NCBI RefSeq assembly: GCF_963678635.1
Contig: NC_087070.1
Span: 27,466,057 to 27,530,056 of the forward strand
DNA: 64,000 nucleotides
Direction: 5' to 3'
Source of the DNA: Symsagittifera roscoffensis
Lineage: Eukaryota > Xenacoelomorpha > Acoela > Convolutidae
Part shown: in pieces, positions 22,172-35,510 of the stretch
How the letters are laid out: each line of letters opens with the position of its first letter
How positions within the stretch are numbered: position 1 is the stretch's first letter
Notes under the pieces: generated by a model
What the model was told of the DNA's origin: nothing
Databases searched by the model: none
Seen by the model: only the letters and a program-made list of their open reading frames with translations
Position numbers and translations under genes: made by a program

Positions 22172-23919
22172 CGAAGAAAACCTTTACTAACTTATATTTA
22201 GAAAAAATAGAGTTTAGAATTAGACAATTGCAAAATTGCAAAAATTTTAGACGGAATAGAGAATTTATTAGAAACTTCTCTACGACTCAATAGATCGCCG
22301 CCAATTTTCCAAACAATACGATAAATAACAGGTATTGCGAGAAGACCAAGGACATGGCACGATCTACGATTAAGAAGAAACCTACCGATTGACTTCATGA
22401 TAGTACGACGGAAACCGGAACAAACCTATGTATTTAGAATCGTTTCCGCAGTAAATTTAAATTATTCTCATTTGCTGACATGAAAATTGAAGAAATCGTT
22501 CAGTAACCTTAATGGTGCCAAACTTACTATTTATACAATACTGACTGATAAAAATAACACAAGTCGTTCTCACCAAAAAATCTGCAGTAAATTAAAACAC
22601 TTTGAATGAAATGATTTATCGAATAAAAAATACACAAAACTGTTATATAAAAAGTAATTGCTAATTTTATTAATCTATACAAATCCTTTCTTCATCCTAG
22701 CTTCATCGCCCAAAAAATAACAGCAAGTTTCAAAAAACTACCATCATCTAAACTCTAATTTTAAACCCTTTTCAACTTAAACTTTCACATTAAATCTTAT
22801 CAAGGCTTATCCTTGTTTTCTCTTAAATTATCTTACTTTTAATAACAGATCAGCATGCCTTTCCTTGTATCTTTAGAATCACTCAAGTTAAACTTCTTTA
22901 CTTTCTGATCATCAAGCTTTCCCTTGGATCAAACAGAACAAAATTGTTCTCCCCTTTCCACATTTTTAAACTGTCTAAAGACCTCAAACGTCGATTCACT
23001 ACTCAACCTTTATCAACGACCCAGAACTAAAAGAAAATTTTGAAAGAAACAACCATTTAATTTAAGCTAAATAGTGAAGAACTTCGGTTACTCATCCTTC
23101 ACTTGAGCGCTTCCCCTTAGATGACCCAGGCTAAAACACTCAAACTTAAACAGTCATAAAATAGTATCTAACGATCTACTCGCGTTCTAATCATACCTGA
23201 ACCTTGTGGATTGGTTTTTCTTATTCTCCAACCCTTGATCACAAATCACAACCTCTAAGTAAGAATAATAGGAAAGTTTATTTTAATTTAGAACTTAGTG
23301 ACAAGAAAGTAAACCATTTTTCTCACGAATTGATATACTACTCTCTCTCCAACTTGTGAAACCAGGACAATCTATGCCCCAAGTTAAGATAAACACACAA
23401 AATGCGTAAGGACTAACAATTTAAGAAATTAAAAGCCTCTAATCCAAAAATATTGCTTCCATCATCCTAAACCTTTTGTCAAGAGGTACTGTAGGTAGCA
23501 AACAAACATTCGTATAACATAATTGCTTAATTAAAACGAAAGATACGACCTTGTAATCTCACTATACAGACAAACAATAGGATATATTAGATCAAAAAGA
23601 CAAACACGAAAAAAGACAATAATAACAAAACAAAAACAGATTATAAGAAAGCGATTTTCAAAACGAAGAAATGCAGTCTCAGAATCAGACACAAATACAA
23701 TACAGGGACTTCAAGAATTTAAACATTAAATGAACAAAATAAAATCCGATCGACGACCAAATATGTTTTTCCGACTCAGAAGCCATAACACCAACATCAA
23801 AAAAAGGAAAACGCAAAATGAAAAAAGTCATATATTAACAAACCAATACGTCTATATAATTGGAATCAACCAATAAGACATATTGAATGTTACACACTAA
23901 CAGTTTTACAAAATAAAAC
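22172..23919 (+). other. Long 5' leader of the giant element
   Basis: About 1.75 kb with no ORF of note. It contains GCAGTAAA-type motifs (near 22448 and 22585) that recur several times close to the other end of the element (52842-52975). No other structure was resolved. Confidence 0.6.
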
Positions 23920-25280
23920 ATGATCGAGTACAACAAAAATTTCGCCGATAACTCAATACTCCCTTTTTTCCTGAAACCACAAAATGATCCCTCTCGAGGA
24001 CAAGTACAATTTCGTCACAACTTAATTGCAAACCTATTCGAAAAGGGAATAAGCACATGTAAACAAGAATTTCCTGAAGTAAAAATAAAACGACAAACCC
24101 TTGACCACTATCTCAAAGTTATATGTAATATCACGTCATTTTATGGTATATTTACAATCGAAATTGTATCAACAAAACCAAATCTTATAGAACACCAACT
24201 ACAAACAGACGATATAGATATAGAATTCTCAAAAGTTTGTACAGATTATATAAAAAAAGTACAACACCAAAAATCACAAAGAGCACATTCAATATTCACA
24301 AACGATGTATTTTCAATCATTTATGGCTATCTATCTATACTAGAATTTAAAAAAACACAAGGTGACTCACCAACTCAAACATCCCGACATACAGCTGTAA
24401 GACAAGAAATAAGTATTTTCTCAAAATTTTAAATACACTCCGTGAAAACCTCACTAATAATGATATATCTCAAAATGTTAAACACGATGTACAAAAGATA
24501 CTATCATGGTTTATAATTGATTATTTTGTCCATAACATTGATCTTACATCTCTAGCAAGAAAAAAATTCCAACCACAAAGTTTAGACAATGAAACTATAC
24601 TGGCAGATGAAATATATTATGTTTGGGAACCTGAATGGTCTCATCCATTATTTACGAATATATCAATTGATATATCAAGTCAAGCAATTACCACAGCTTC
24701 CATCAATAGAGATTATGTTAGAATAACTCCACTTACTATTGAAGCAACACCTATAAACTACAATTCACTATTCACCGACAGAGCAGGAAATAGTTGTTCA
24801 AATTCTACATTTATTAATCAAGAAAAATTGAACGGAACAAGAACTCTTACACAACAAGATACTCAAACTCCATCACATTTCGTAAATGAAGAAATAGTTG
24901 AAACAGTGCCAACACAAATGCAACAAAGCAATTCCCCTATTCACCCTACACTTACAACTCCAAGAAACAAAAATGCAGCATTTCCACAAACAACTACACA
25001 AACCACAGTAAAGCCTTCTGTTGTTCCAAAATATTCACAAATGGATTATCAAACATTTAGACCAGTAACGACAGCAAGACAAACAAATAAGCAAAAGACG
25101 TCAAATGGAAAAAACTTCTCTGATCGTATTTATATATTTTTTGCAAAATCCAAAACAACAAAACCCCCGCATATGAATAGTCACAATCAATCAGAATCAC
25201 AGAATCAAAATGTACCACAACAAGCTTCTCAATCAGAATTTTTTAACGATCAACCACGAGCTACACTAGACCGTAGCTAA
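23920..25280 (+). pseudogene. First ORF of the giant element (gag N-terminal region), one frameshift
   Basis: Starts with ATG at 23920 (MIEYNKNF) and stays open to 24432. The reading then continues in another frame from about 24438 to 25280 with no further stop, so one indel near 24430 separates them; together they span roughly 450 codons. The first third is hydrophobic-aromatic and globular-looking, and the last third is Thr/Gln/Asn/Ser-rich and probably disordered. It lies directly upstream of the capsid frame and most likely forms the N-terminal (matrix-like) part of Gag; no known motif is present. Confidence 0.5.
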
Positions 25281-25323
25281 AACTATCCATTTTTTCAACA
25301 AAATAAAAACATAACACACAAAC

Positions 25324-26290
25324 ACTATATTAGGAATCAACCACATTACTCAAGATGAAGAATATTATCAAAATAATCAACAACCATTCAATACAAATCA
25401 GCAAAGCTATAAATGGAACATTGATCAATCAGATCCTTTCTATCAACCAGATCTTTTTGAACCATATGCACGAAACGAACAGAGACAAACCAGACATCAC
25501 CCAATGTCATACAACAATAATTTTCAATTACAAATTTCAGTAAAAACACAAAACTACCAACCAACTCAAATGCACAATGAAATCCCACTACCATATTATC
25601 TACAACAACACCAAATAATAAAAACTCAACTTACCATTTTTTCTCAAAAACCAAATGCCGCAGAATCAATACAAATGACTATGAATCTATACTTTATGGG
25701 TGGATCCTCTATAACTTCAAATAAACCACTAAGAGTATTCACAGGAACAGATCCCGAATACTCAGTAAAAGTTTATTTAAATGCAGTCACAGCCAATTTG
25801 ATTTTAAATATAGGACTTGAGCCAGTAAATAAACCACTTCATCAAAATTGGATACAAAGACGCACAACGCTAATCCAAACCACACTTGATGGCGCAGCCC
25901 AAAATTGGTGTTCAGTTTTACCTATAGATATTAAATCAGATTGGAAAAGATTCACATAAAATTTTTCAAAATTGTTCGACTCTGAAAGAATTAAACAACA
26001 CCAAAGAGTCTCATGCAATGAAATTCGTAGAATCCCAAACGAAACAATTACACAACTTGCAGTACGAATTGAAACATTAGAAAGAAAAACATATTCCCAT
26101 AAATGCTTGGTTATAAGAACACAAAAATGACCGAAATTTTAATGATGACTCTAACACCTCAATTACGGAAAATAGCAATAAAAAAGAGAGCATCACATCC
26201 ATCTTCAATTCGATATAGAACCCGATATAGATTTCAGAAAACTAGTAGATAAACTAGAACAAGGCAAAATCACTATGAAACTGACTGCAA
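25324..26290 (+). pseudogene. gag: Gag capsid region of the giant element
   Basis: A Gln/Asn-rich lead-in (25324-25600) is followed by a Ty3-type capsid pattern: FTGTDPEYSVKVYLNAV (25738-25790), WIQRRTTLIQTTLDGAAQNW (25850-25910), DWKRF (25940), then a stop at 25957-25959 and continuation with LFDSERIKQHQRVSCNEIRR and a leucine-rich helix. In the Ty3/gypsy family the F-x-G...W...R...A-x-x-W spacing marks the capsid. A frameshift follows near 26130. Confidence 0.75.
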
Positions 26291-26379
26291 GAAAATAAAA
26301 GAAATCCATGACTCTGACACTGAATTAGCTGAAAAGATCACTCAAGTATTAAATATCTACGAGAAAACCCAAATTGTAA

Positions 26380-27160
26380 AGGCAAACCGTCATTCAAAAA
26401 ATGGTGTTACCTTTGCCTTAGATACGGACACAGCATTGCTGAATGGAGGCAAAAACAACAAGATAATCAGAACAAACCACAAAACATAAAGAACCAAATA
26501 AATCATTTTACTAATACATGAAAAAAGACCAAAATTTACCAAACAAAAACTTTCACAGTAACAAAAGTTCAGGGAAACCACTTCCTGATAACTATAATAC
26601 CTCTAGACAACAATCACCCTACAGATATAACTGTCGTGGAAAATCTCCAGATCAAAAACGTTCACGTAATTTCTCACAAAATAGATACAGTCGATCAAAC
26701 AGTCAAAACAATCAGTATCGAAATAACTATTCAAGATCAAACTCAAATAGAAGCAATTACTCAAAATATAACAGAAATCGTTCAAACTCAAAACCCCCGA
26801 AACAGATATCAATCAAACGACTGTTCTAAAAATGCCTCATACAAAAGAAACAGAAACTATTCAAATAATAGGAACAGACAATATCAAACTAACAGATCAC
26901 GAAACTATTCAAACAATAGATCAAACTATAATAATTATCACAATAGATCACGTGACAATTCTCAGAATAGAAATTCAAATTACCAAAATCGACAAAGAAA
27001 TTTTTCTCAATCAGCACACAGAAATAATACACAAAATCCAAAGTTCACAACAAATTTATAGTACTACACCCAAACATCAAAGACAAATTAAACAAGTACA
27101 ATCAACTGAAGAATCTCAATCAAACCCTCCTAGTTTTGATAACACAGAAACCACAGAATG
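26380..27160 (+). pseudogene. Gag nucleocapsid: CCHC knuckle (last Cys lost) and Arg/Ser/Asn-rich tail
   Basis: A zinc knuckle reads CYLCLRYGHSIAEW at 26405-26446; the fourth ligand of C-x2-C-x4-H-x4-C is Trp (TGG) instead of Cys. It is followed, over two frames (26518-26829, then from about 26820), by a tail of Arg, Ser, Asn, Tyr and Gln repeats (NRSRNYSNNRSNYNN type), a low-complexity RNA-binding-like segment. The frame switch near 26820 and stops indicate decay. Confidence 0.75.
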
Positions 27161-27230
27161 AAACCTCAATCATGTAATTTGCGAATCCACAGACGATGAG
27201 AGCGAAACAAAAAATACGCTTTCAATAAAA

Positions 27231-27791
27231 ATGCTTCAGATTGAAAATGAATACGAAACACCAATAGAATCAAATTCTTACCGAAACAATAATGACCATT
27301 TCCAAAACCCTGATAAAATTCAAGAAATAACAGACTACACTGAACAAGAACTTAATGGCAGTTCAAGCACAAACAATATATATCAGAATACCTCAAATAA
27401 AATACAAATACACAAAGAAAAAATTTGGACCATCCCACTTCTCTTAGAAAGTCCAAAAAATAAGGATTTTCAACCATCAGACCTCGAAATTGATTTTTTA
27501 ATAGACTCAGGAGCAGAATCAAATATAATAAAGATTCCCACATGGAATCAAATACAAACTTTACATCCAAAAGTAATACCCTCTAAAACCTCAAGCAAAT
27601 TAGCTACAGTACAAGGCTCAAGTTTAAATAATTTTAGAAAAATCCAGTTATTCCTTATTCCCACTCGACCAATGGAACAGAATAAACTTTTAACCAAACC
27701 ATTCAAACAAACATTCCACATCAGAGATATAAAACACATAATCGTTGGAATACCATCACTACTAAATATATTCCCACTATTAATTTTTTAA
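27231..27791 (+). pseudogene. Protease of the giant element
   Basis: After an Asn/Glu-rich lead-in, the retropepsin active site FLIDSGAESNII is intact (about 27497-27533). A C-terminal HIRDIKHIIVGIPSLLNIFP (27718-27775) corresponds to the I/V-I/L-G-I/M-P/D block. The frame closes at 27791 and the following linker to RT (27800-28450) is in broken frames. This domain is the best-preserved enzyme of the element together with integrase copy A. Confidence 0.8.
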
Positions 27792-28439
27792 ACAGCAAAA
27801 TCCATATAAAAGACAAATATACAAGAATGAAAAACTCATCAATTACATTGTTCCAAAAACTAAATAAATAACCACCATTTTTCTGCAAATTCTACCCTAT
27901 ATATAATCAAGAACGAAAACACCTGAAACCACTAGCAGGATACGTATATAACTTTTCAGTAAGTAGAGTCCATCAATATAACATGAAACAGAACAAACAA
28001 CGACTATATATGTCAGACCTTGAATTCAAGCAAATTCATAAACTTTTCCGAATAACAAATCTCATCCATCAAATACACGAAAAATACAAATTCAGATATA
28101 ATTTCATTGCATGTATACAATAATTCTCCATATAAAATAACATTAGCTCTAGGACATCTAGGTTATTGTGAAACAAATGCAACAATTTCTCCCTCAAAAG
28201 AAGTAGCATATGGAGTAAATATTATTTTAAATTTATTAGATATATATAGCAATCAACATTGCTTTATGAACAGTTATCATTTAATAATATAATAAGTGAT
28301 AAAAACGAAACACAGACTATTTTACAAAAACACCTTGTTTTGAACCAACTTTTCAGATATCAAAATATACAACCGAACAACAAAAATTCCTTACAATGTT
28401 CAATTTTCAACGCTCTCAAATTACACAAAAAGAATTTGA

Positions 28440-29300
28440 ACAACTAGCCGAACTGCTACTAAAATACCCAATGGCTTACGCCACATCTAAATTTGATGTT
28501 GGAAAAGTAAATTCACCACTACACCTACGTCTGAAACCTGACGCAAATTTTCAAAAAGCAACGAGCAAGTAAATTCCCATTTCTCTGGCAAGATAAGGTC
28601 AATAGATTACTGGACATACTAGAACAATATGAAATTATTTCCCCAGTAAACAAATAAGAGCAACCAAAAGGAAACACATTCATAAATCCCGCTATTTTTT
28701 AGCTAAAGAGAATCATTGAAAATCGTTTTAGAGGCAAGCTACCTCAATTCACTCATTGATGAATCTAAATGTAATTGGCCCAAAGAACCAATTCAAGTAA
28801 TTCTCACAAAAAAAAGAAAAAATACTTCACATCAGCTGACATGAACAGTGCATGCAATCAAATGCCACTAGATGAACAATCACGACGTTTAACGCAATTC
28901 GTTATTGGAAACCAACTAAACGAATTTAATAAAGATTTCTATGGAATCTCTATAAAACCAGCAGCATTCTCAGCATTTATGAGTAAAAATTTCTAACCAC
29001 TCATTCTCAGTAAAAATGTCAAAACATATTTAGACGATGTTTTCTTGCAATCACAGACAAAAACCGAAATGTTTAATGTCTTAGATAAATATCATCAAAC
29101 ACTACTTAAAGAAAACATGGCAGCAGCCCGAATAAATCACATTTTTATCTCAACCGTGTAAAAATCCTTGGACATAATATAGAAGGAAATAGGATAACTC
29201 CCTTAAAATCCCGCATAGACGCAATCACCAAACTTCAACCTCCATCAAATAAAAAAAAATCCAGGAATTTCTTGGAATGCTAAATTTCTTAATTAAATAC
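28440..29300 (+). pseudogene. Reverse transcriptase of the giant element
   Basis: Blocks: FDVGKVNSPLHLRLKPDA (28491-28545), LLDILEQYEIISPVNK (28610-28660), motif A with its Asp in YFTSADMNSACNQMPLDE (28820-28878), FYGISIKPAAFSAFM (28939-28983), and the catalytic YLDD at 29027-29038. Several stops (for example after SPVNK and near 28706) and frameshifts break it. Only one RT copy exists in the element, in contrast to integrase and env. Confidence 0.8.
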
Positions 29301-29399
29301 GTCTTTTAAATGCATTTTTTTTAAGATCATTTTAAAACATTCCCAGACAGCAAAATAATCTTGAATGGACAACAGAACATCAAAAACGATTTGAAGAAC

Positions 29400-29873
29400 A
29401 AATAAAATGAATGAAATTTCAACAAACTCAAGACTATTTACACAAGCTTGACTTAGACACCCTACACTTATAAGAGAATTCACAGCTATAATATACACAC
29501 TCACCGAATATGAATTTTTGGATCAAAACATTCAACAGTTTTATTTACAGACCATAAACCTCTAGTTTTTCTCTTTACAAAGAAATCAAATCCAAACCAT
29601 AGTGCTTATAGATTTCAATTAATATTAAAGAAATTTCCAAACCTACATATAGTTTGGACAGCGGGAAAAAATCTTTTATTGCCAGACACACTCAGTAGAC
29701 ACACTCCACGTGAATTATTAACAAGAAAAACAACAGTAGAAATACCACCAAATATTAGGTTTTTTCTTGCAAAAGACGAAACATCACCAATATTAGAATG
29801 CAAACATGCAGTAAAAACTGACGTTGATCACGCACAAATAAATAACACTTACAACACTTTCCATTATATTTAG
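29400..29873 (+). pseudogene. RNase H of the giant element
   Basis: A TDHKPLVFLF block (about 29540-29580), SAYRFQLILKKFPNLHIVWT (29608-29665), and AGKNLLLPDTLSRHTP (29662-29708) represent the end of RNase H and the start of the integrase spacer in Ty3/gypsy pol. Upstream, 29300-29540 is in broken frames. Confidence 0.75.
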
Positions 29874-30179
29874 ATTGCCAAAATAATCACTACGAAGTAC
29901 ACCTATTAGGAAACTCTACATTTAAACCGATACCATATTCATCATGGAATAAAAACAATACACAACAAAAAACCACTCAATCAAAAGTGTACAGGACAGA
30001 CTTTTCCCTTTAATAGAAAAAAGAAAATCTAACTGATAATATAAACTTATCAGGACTCCCAGATACCGATTCAAAAAACACAACAAATCAAAATTTTAAC
30101 CTCCATGACCCCCTAGATAACATACCTCTCTCAAACGTAGAAATTGAAAAAATCTTCCTGCCAAATACAGAGAAAATAA

Positions 30180-31560
30180 CACTTGAACTGCTACAAAAAG
30201 ATCAAAACCTTGACCCAGTCATTAGACAATTAAAGTCTTGGCACACTTACAAAACAAAACCCATGAAAGCAGATATCACAATTCTAGGAAACAAAACACT
30301 TCTGAGATACTTTAAAAAATTCAATAATACATCCATAAAGGAGAACAAAAAGATTTTAGAATACCAAACATCTGATTTAAAAGTACCCTGTTCACCACTA
30401 AGTATGATACTCATAGCATTTCACACTTCACATTCCTTAAACACTAGTGGACATGCAGGATCAGAAAAAACATACTCAAACTTTATCCAAAATTTTTACT
30501 TTACAAATGCACCGATTTGGATCAAAGTATTATGCAACGATTGCATAACAAGCCAATTAAATAAATCATACCCAAATCAAAAACAAATAGCAGTAAAACA
30601 AGATTTTAAAGGACAAGGTTTATATTTTAACCAGAGAATCTCATTCGATACAAAAGGACCAATATTACCCTCTTCAGAAGGAAACTCATATATGATGGCC
30701 ATAGTTGACGCATTAATACACTACGAAGCACTCAACCCAGTACCTCATTCTAATGTCTATTATGAGTACACAACACTTTATGAAGACTGGATAGCGAAAT
30801 TTGGATTAACAGAAATCCTTCTCACAGATAATAATGAAATGATACATTATGCCATCTATGTAACATTAAACACAAACCACGAACATCTCATGCCCCTTGG
30901 ACTAATGGTTTAGTCGAAGGAATGAACTTTTCACTACAAGAATACCTCAGATGTATCATAAATGGAAACGATACAAAATATACTGAATGGTCAACAGATG
31001 TAAAATTTTTCCCCTTGGCTTACAATTCACAAATAGCAACAACCTTAGGACTATCACCCTATGAAATGGTTTTTAATCAAAAACCACGGAAACCAATAAT
31101 GTTAACAGCAAACTCCTCAAAAAACACACAAGGTTATTGCCAACCTACAAAAGACTCAATGTGTTATAATCTACTATTACATCGTTGAAGATCGTTTTCA
31201 TCACCCACAAATTTTAAAATTAGCCTCCGGCACACATACTGAAAAGATTTTAAGCAGAGATGAGAAACGCAATGAAGTTTATCGAAAAATAGCCTAAAAA
31301 TTATTACAAATACAGAAAGTTCATTCCCGTAAAATTCACGATTCACACCAGCTACAAATTTGAAAATTGGAACTTTTGTCTTAATTCCAAATTTTGTAAT
31401 ACAAAAGGCATATTTAAAAATTTACAACCAACCAAAAAAGGACCATTTCAAGTTATTGACAAGCCCACTGATGTAACATATAAACTTATTGATTCAAATA
31501 AAAAAAAACTTTTCAACATAGAAACAATCTTTTACCATATTACCCAAAAGAATACGCTCT
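30180..31560 (+). pseudogene. Integrase copy A of the giant element, with GPF/Y-like tail
   Basis: The zinc-binding domain has two His (HTSHSLNTSGHAGSEK) and two Cys (CNDCITSQ). The core shows the first Asp in RISFDTKGP (30638-30660), the second in LLTDNNE (30822-30840) and the Glu in NGLVEGMN around the stop/frame change at 30911-30922. It continues in 30922-31188 (LGLSPYEMVFNQKPRKP). After a frameshift, KKGPFQVIDKP (about 31436-31470) matches the GPF/Y module found after integrase in Ty3/gypsy elements. One frameshift near 30905 and others after 31188 break it. Confidence 0.85.
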
Positions 31561-32425
31561 TCGCGAGCTAACACAATTATACTCCTTTACAGGACTCAAA
31601 GTTGTCCACGACAACTCAAACGATAATCAAAAACGAAATAACGATATAAATTGTTGGCCACAGTTTTTCGAAAAAAAATAAAGAAAATACCCGACAAAAA
31701 TCCCAAGAAATAAGCAGTAAGCAAACACCTCAAAAACAAAGAAAAAACCAAAAATTAGAAGAAAAAAATTTACCACAAGAAATAAATGGAAAAATTCACC
31801 AACGACAATTATCGCCACTTCAAAATCAACCACTAAAAGATTACGAAACCTCTTTCTAATTAATTATCATTTTAAGCTTTCAGAAATATAATAAAACTCG
31901 GTTCTCTTTTCTGATATTCATGCTGGCACTCTTGAACAACCAGTTCAACTTTAGCCAATCAGAAACTATCTACTCATCACCTCATTCTGACACCACTTCT
32001 TTAGCCGACATTTTACAAACTTCAAACAAATATGTAACTATAACTAAAAGACCTCCAGGTCAAAAAAAAGCAACAAGCTCCAATTTGACAACCGGAATAA
32101 ACAAAATCTAAATATTACAACCCTCCCCTGTCAAATTGTACAAAAATCAACAATATTGTTCCAACAAGGAAAAATATTAAATTAGCCTAGAGAAAAAATA
32201 GGACATGATCATTTAGCCTAAAGTACGAATATTTCCTGAATATCCCCGATCATCCAATAATAAAAAAAAACAAAATCAGGAAGCTCATTCTTAGACCTTC
32301 AGACTTCTCTTCGCCAAAAATTGCCTATATCCAACCCACTTGTCAAAATTTAATAAGCAATCCGACCACACTCAAATTTAGCCTCAAAAAGAAAAAATAA
32401 TTCGGCAAGAATGAATCATTTTTAG

Positions 32426-32869
32426 ATGCTCCTTTCCAACTCATTCAAATTTCTCAAAATCATAACTTCAAAACGTTTTTCGATCCTATCAATCTTTTTT
32501 CAAGTCATCATATTTTTTAATAAAGAAACTTTCGAACTATTTCTCTTTCTCTTCATAATTTTTTGCCGTTTTTTCATAATTTTCTGTTCACTAGACAAAA
32601 CCTACCTCAACTTTGCAAAAATTCTTGACCACCTCCTCAGGTACGATATTTCAACAACTATCTACATGTTAAGACAACTATTCAACAAGAAAGACATTTT
32701 TCTTCTTTTAGTAATATTTTTCACATTTCTAATATCCCTAATTCTGACATTATGCAAATGTATAAGAATGGCAAAAATAATTTTCGCATTAGCAACGATA
32801 GTTGTAATCATTTTCTTAGAAGAATATTATAATCAACATAAAATTTCTTCATCTGTAAAATTTTTATAG
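32426..32869 (+). CDS. Small multi-span membrane ORF, copy A (147 aa)
   Basis: An uninterrupted 147-codon ORF between integrase and env. Hydrophobic stretches lie at about residues 18-31, 36-54, 90-110 and 116-131, separated by short charged segments, suggesting three or four membrane spans. No conserved motif is recognised and no equivalent is standard in Ty3/gypsy elements. A frameshift just after its end would connect it to the Ser/Pro-rich frame that follows, so it may be the N-terminal part of a longer protein. The equivalent in copy B (38136) is cut by a stop after 75 codons. Confidence 0.5.
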   Translation: MLLSNSFKFLKIITSKRFSILSIFFQVIIFFNKETFELFLFLFIIFCRFFIIFCSLDKTYLNFAKILDHLLRYDISTTIYMLRQLFNKKDIFLLLVIFFTFLISLILTLCKCIRMAKIIFALATIVVIIFLEEYYNQHKISSSVKFL

Positions 32870-34039
32870 AACTTTTCAAAGTTGCTAATCAACAACCCAC
32901 ACAACAGTCGCCATCGACTACGACATCACAGGAATCTCCAATAGCACCAGCATCCAGTCACACAAATCACCCTCAATCATCAACACGTATTTCATTTCAA
33001 GAAAACTCATATACATTTCAGGAGAGACATTCACTATTATCAGAACCTTTAGAACCTGTAGTTCACCACGCACCCCTAAGCGAACCGAAATACGAACCAA
33101 CATATAATATATACCCTTCTCTTCATCAGGACGTTAATAGAACAAGACATCCACGTCAAAACCAAAATACAACCGCAATTAACAGAGAAATTATACATCC
33201 AAGACGAAATAGAAATTTTACAACTACCAGAGTTCATTTTAACATAACCTCATCACCAACCCCAAATCCTTTAGATCTTTCCAGTAGTACAATTCAAAGT
33301 AGCCCCCCCCCCCCCACCATTACAACCTACCTCGCAAAATACTCCGAACCTACCCTCGGATTACTTAGGATCAACCCTCACATCCGAACAAATTCGTGAA
33401 AATCACTTTAACCCCCCAAAATCAACACAACGTCTCCCACATTGGATGACACAAGCTTTCACTCAAGGTGAACCAAACTTGGTAAACGACCCAATAGATA
33501 TCTCTACAGATACATCCTTGTCACTACCAGAAGCCTTCTCACTTCCTTCAACCCCTTCAATAAGTCAGACTTCAACAACATCATACTGTTGTTGAACATC
33601 ATACTCCAAATTTTTCTACAAACTTAGACGATAGATATAAGGAACATTTAACCAATAATATACCACTACGGTTAGATTGGATTACAATCGTAGCACCCCC
33701 TCCATTATTTGGTCAACATCTCGACAGTAACAGACTACGTAATTGGGCACTCAACAGATTACAATATCGACACGATATTCACAAAAACATACAGGAACAC
33801 AACATACAAATCCTTACACAAGACAATCTGACACTTAAATTTGAAATAACAGTAAAATTAAACAATTTAGTACATCATCCTCTCCCCTTAGCTCCCCCAA
33901 ATATAACAGCTCAATCAATACTTCCTCCATTTAGCACAACAGAAATTATCTATAAATACGATAGATATACAAAAAAGACACTTGGATACATCACATTCTA
34001 TAATCCCTATTCAGGACTATCCTACACATGTATTTTTTA
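32870..34039 (+). pseudogene. Ser/Pro/Thr-rich ORF between integrase and env, copy A
   Basis: From about 32885 a frame rich in Ser, Thr, Pro, Gln and His runs to a C homopolymer at 33302-33317, where length variation between copies A and B shows slippage. Reading continues in another frame to a stop near 33594, then in a third frame (about 33590-34039, with LRLDWITIVAPPPLFGQ and ITFYNPYSGLSYT) overlapping the env start. Its role is unknown; the position is that of an accessory or extended N-terminal region before env. Confidence 0.4.
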
Positions 34040-35508
34040 ATAATACTTCTCCTTCAAACCCTACTCCCTTTTACTTTTTCAGAACCAACAAATCATAAAA
34101 ACCCTTTCCCTCGAACAGGACCCCAAGATTTACTAGTGACACACTGTGATTCTGAAGAAAATGAACAAAAAACAAAACATAAATACGCCATAAACCAAGT
34201 AACTCAATGCGAAACCGAGCCACAAGAAAAAGAAACAACAAATAAAATAGCCACACTTATTCAAATGTTCAAGCTACAACATTAACAGGATACAAGTATA
34301 CAGCAACATTCTCAGAGAAAAAAAAGCATTGTTCCCAAGTCTCGAATGGAAACAAAAATAGACTTGATCACGAATCTTTCTATCAAAGTAATATAGAAAG
34401 ACTTTTACATCCTTGCCCTGAAGATTGTAAAAACGAACTTAATCGGTTGAAATTAACCACAAATAAAGGCACAAAGCGAAAATTGGTTAATTTTGAAGTT
34501 TTCCCAGATTCTGCACATCAAGCGGAACTTGAAAGACACTAAAGTTATTAAAAATTAGATGACAAATACCCATTCTACGGCGCACATGGACGATTATTTT
34601 ATGATCTCCATGATACAAATTGGATACCACGCAATGCAATAAGCAACCCTTCTAATTGCAAAGCTGACACAAAAAACAAAAAATATCAAGAAATTATGTT
34701 TTTTGAATAGAAAATCCAATTACAAAAAGTACAATTAGCACGAGATTTAAAAGACGACAATATAGTTTATCAGGGAAAACGATTACCTTGTAAAATTGAT
34801 CAAGGATATTGCAATCCAACAACAAAAACACAAGCAACAATTGTTTGGTTCCCCGAAGACACATGTACCACATTTCAAGTTGCAAAAATACACGCAAGAA
34901 AGATCAAATTTCATCAAAAAGTACTTTTTTGAATCTATACCTTATGATAAAGTAAACCCTGAAAAAACCAGACAAAACAATCAACGTTTCAACAATATCA
35001 ATAATATAGAAGACAAATTGACACATTTTCAAATCTACCCAGAAACAGAACTCGCTTGCATATATAACAAACCACATTATAAAACACAATACTCAGAATT
35101 TCTTGTCGAATACGAAAAAACAAGAACACAGGAAAACAAATCGATAACCCAAATCCAACACATCACTATTCAAATAGTGACGAAAACTCATACATTCCAG
35201 TAAAGTTTCTAAAAAACACAGGAAGAACTGGTGGAAAACTTCGACCACAAGACAAAAGCAGTACACGCTTACAAGAACTATCACTTATGAACAATACCTA
35301 TTTTGATGCAATTCAACGTGACATCCACTTAGACATGAAATTAGACTATGCAATAAGTAGAATTATTCAGGAAATGTCACTATCAGAACTAGAAACGCTT
35401 CATCACTTATGTGAACTTATACGAACACAAATTTTACAACCACTTGCACTTGCCTTATTAAACTTACCTTATGCAGGATATTTGTTGTCAAGAAATAGAT
35501 CAAGAAAT
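34028..35508 (+). pseudogene. Env-like glycoprotein gene, copy A (N-terminal and ectodomain, C-terminus missing)
   Basis: Begins with ATG at 34028 and a signal-peptide-like start (hydrophobic residues 2-17, then FS-EPTNH). The ectodomain is Cys-containing, charged and Asn-rich with several N-x-S/T sites, and holds one copy of the 780-bp segment (34311-35091) that is repeated 12 times downstream. Frameshifts and stops occur, including an A5 run near 34914 that shifts the frame, and at ~35505 the gene runs into the duplicated integrase spacer, losing the membrane anchor. Assignment as Env rests on signal peptide, Cys-rich ectodomain, downstream membrane span in copy B and position after integrase; the glycoprotein class is not determined. 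Confidence 0.6.
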
Positions 35509-35510
35509 AG

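Larger units (their letters stand above)
29963..35510 (+). repeat. ~5.55-kb internal tandem duplication, copy A
   Basis: Sequence from AACAAAAAACCACTCAATC (29963) through integrase, membrane ORF, Ser/Pro-rich ORF and part of env is repeated starting at 35511. At the junction (35500-35520) the env frame runs straight into the RNase H-integrase spacer, with a short shared AACAAAAA(A)CCACTCAATC. By eye the two copies differ by a few per cent plus indels. Confidence 0.92.
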
